This document shows, one piece after another, positions 5,111 to 5,503 of a stretch of DNA of 5,503 nt. The notes beneath the pieces were generated by a model, which was not told the DNA's origin, searched no databases, and worked only from the letters and a program-made list of their open reading frames with translations. The translations under genes were made by a program, and so were the position numbers. Position 1 is the first letter of the stretch. The number at the start of each line of letters is the position of its first letter. The DNA is from CAYWHE01 sp964458125 (GTDB taxonomy: Bacteria; Bacteroidota; Bacteroidia; AKYH767-A; OLB10). The stretch spans positions 1 through 5,503 of the forward strand of contig CAYWHE010000240.1 of the NCBI GenBank assembly GCA_964458125.1. Reading direction: 5' to 3'.

Positions 5111-5503
5111 CTATTTCAGAACAATTAATTTTTCCATTCGACTAAAATTCCCTGATTTTACCTCAATCATAAAGACTCCCTCCCTAAAATCACCGGTATT
5201 GACCTCCAATCTGTCATTTTCCATGCACTGTTGAAAATATTTCAATCTTCCGGTCATTTCATAAATCTGTACCGTCACCGGTTCGGACAAGTCTTTAAAT
5301 ATAATGGTAAATCCATCCCTTGCTGGGTTTGGAAACAGGGTTAAATGGTCTTCAGCGCCCGGTTCAGTTATGCCAACACCGGTTATGGAATAGCATGCGG
5401 AAGTGTCGGTACAGCCGCTTTTATATATTCTGACAGCATACGTTCCATTCAAACCGGGTGTGAAGGTATTACCTGTCTGCCCGGGAATGGGCAGATAGCC
5501 GTT
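5111..5503 (-). CDS. C-terminal end of a type IX-secreted surface protein (partial)
   Basis: The minus strand is open from the right edge to a TAG at 5113-5111, giving the last 130 residues of a larger protein; the N-terminus is outside the window. The frame has no natural start here (an internal TTG at 5452 is only a codon). The visible part begins with NGYLPIPGQTGNTFTPGLNG and continues through TYAVRIYKSGCTDTSACYSI, an Ig-like repeat end very common in Bacteroidota cell-surface proteins. A type A T9SS sorting domain follows: LFPNPARDGFTI, then VTVQIYEMTGR, then the terminal strands FREGVFMIEVKSG and MEKLIVLK. The product should cross the inner membrane by Sec and the outer membrane by the type IX system, where the terminal domain is normally cleaved. 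Activity cannot be told from this end. Confidence 0.88.
   Translation of the reverse strand, partial: NGYLPIPGQTGNTFTPGLNGTYAVRIYKSGCTDTSACYSITGVGITEPGAEDHLTLFPNPARDGFTIIFKDLSEPVTVQIYEMTGRLKYFQQCMENDRLEVNTGDFREGVFMIEVKSGNFSRMEKLIVLK

Noticed and set aside
1..5503. CRISPR array, insertion sequence, attachment site at the tRNA, or defence island
   Set aside because: There are no spaced direct repeats, no transposase or integrase, and no repeated copy of the tRNA 3' end. The genes are normal housekeeping and secretion types.

Overview
The window looks like ordinary chromosome from a Bacteroidota bacterium, probably a Chitinophagia, Saprospiria or Sphingobacteriia-type lineage. Supporting signs are two proteins with C-terminal type IX secretion (Por) sorting domains, cysteine-flanked fibronectin III repeats of the kind common in these bacteria, a DUF983 protein in its Bacteroidota form, promoter-like boxes matching the phylum's -33 TTTG / -7 TAnnTTTG consensus, and no Shine-Dalgarno sequences before the starts. 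Genus-level assignment is not possible from what I can see.

Layout. Bases 1-194 hold a possible 33-codon gene tail and the leader of the next operon. Bases 195-2726 are a tight three-gene plus-strand operon for an MCE-type ABC lipid transporter: permease (MlaE-like), ATPase (MlaF-like) and a membrane-anchored MCE substrate-binding protein (MlaD-like). The first two genes are 1 bp apart and the last two share an ATGA overlap. Bases 2727-3074 are intergenic. They contain a minus-strand tRNA-Gly(CCC) and, upstream of it, back-to-back promoter candidates for the tRNA and for the next plus-strand gene. Bases 3075-4259 encode a secreted protein with three FN3 domains and a type IX sorting domain. 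A strong hairpin at 4281-4313 can terminate both this gene and the convergent minus-strand DUF983 membrane protein (4329-4772). Bases 4773-5110 hold the DUF983 promoter with a near-perfect CRP-type palindrome just upstream, plus a doubtful 37-codon ORF. From 5111 to the right edge is the C-terminal end of a second type IX-secreted surface protein on the minus strand.

How the genes work together. The permease, ATPase and MCE protein should form one inner-membrane complex moving lipids between the inner and outer membranes. No MlaB or MlaC homologue is present in the window. The two type IX cargo proteins are independent secreted or surface-anchored products. I see no mobile element, CRISPR array, defence system or toxin-antitoxin pair. 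The most interesting points are an exact 48-residue periodicity in the C-terminal half of the MCE protein and the CRP-type site placed at about -41 of an otherwise -33-less promoter. I do not see convincing evidence of a wholly new system.
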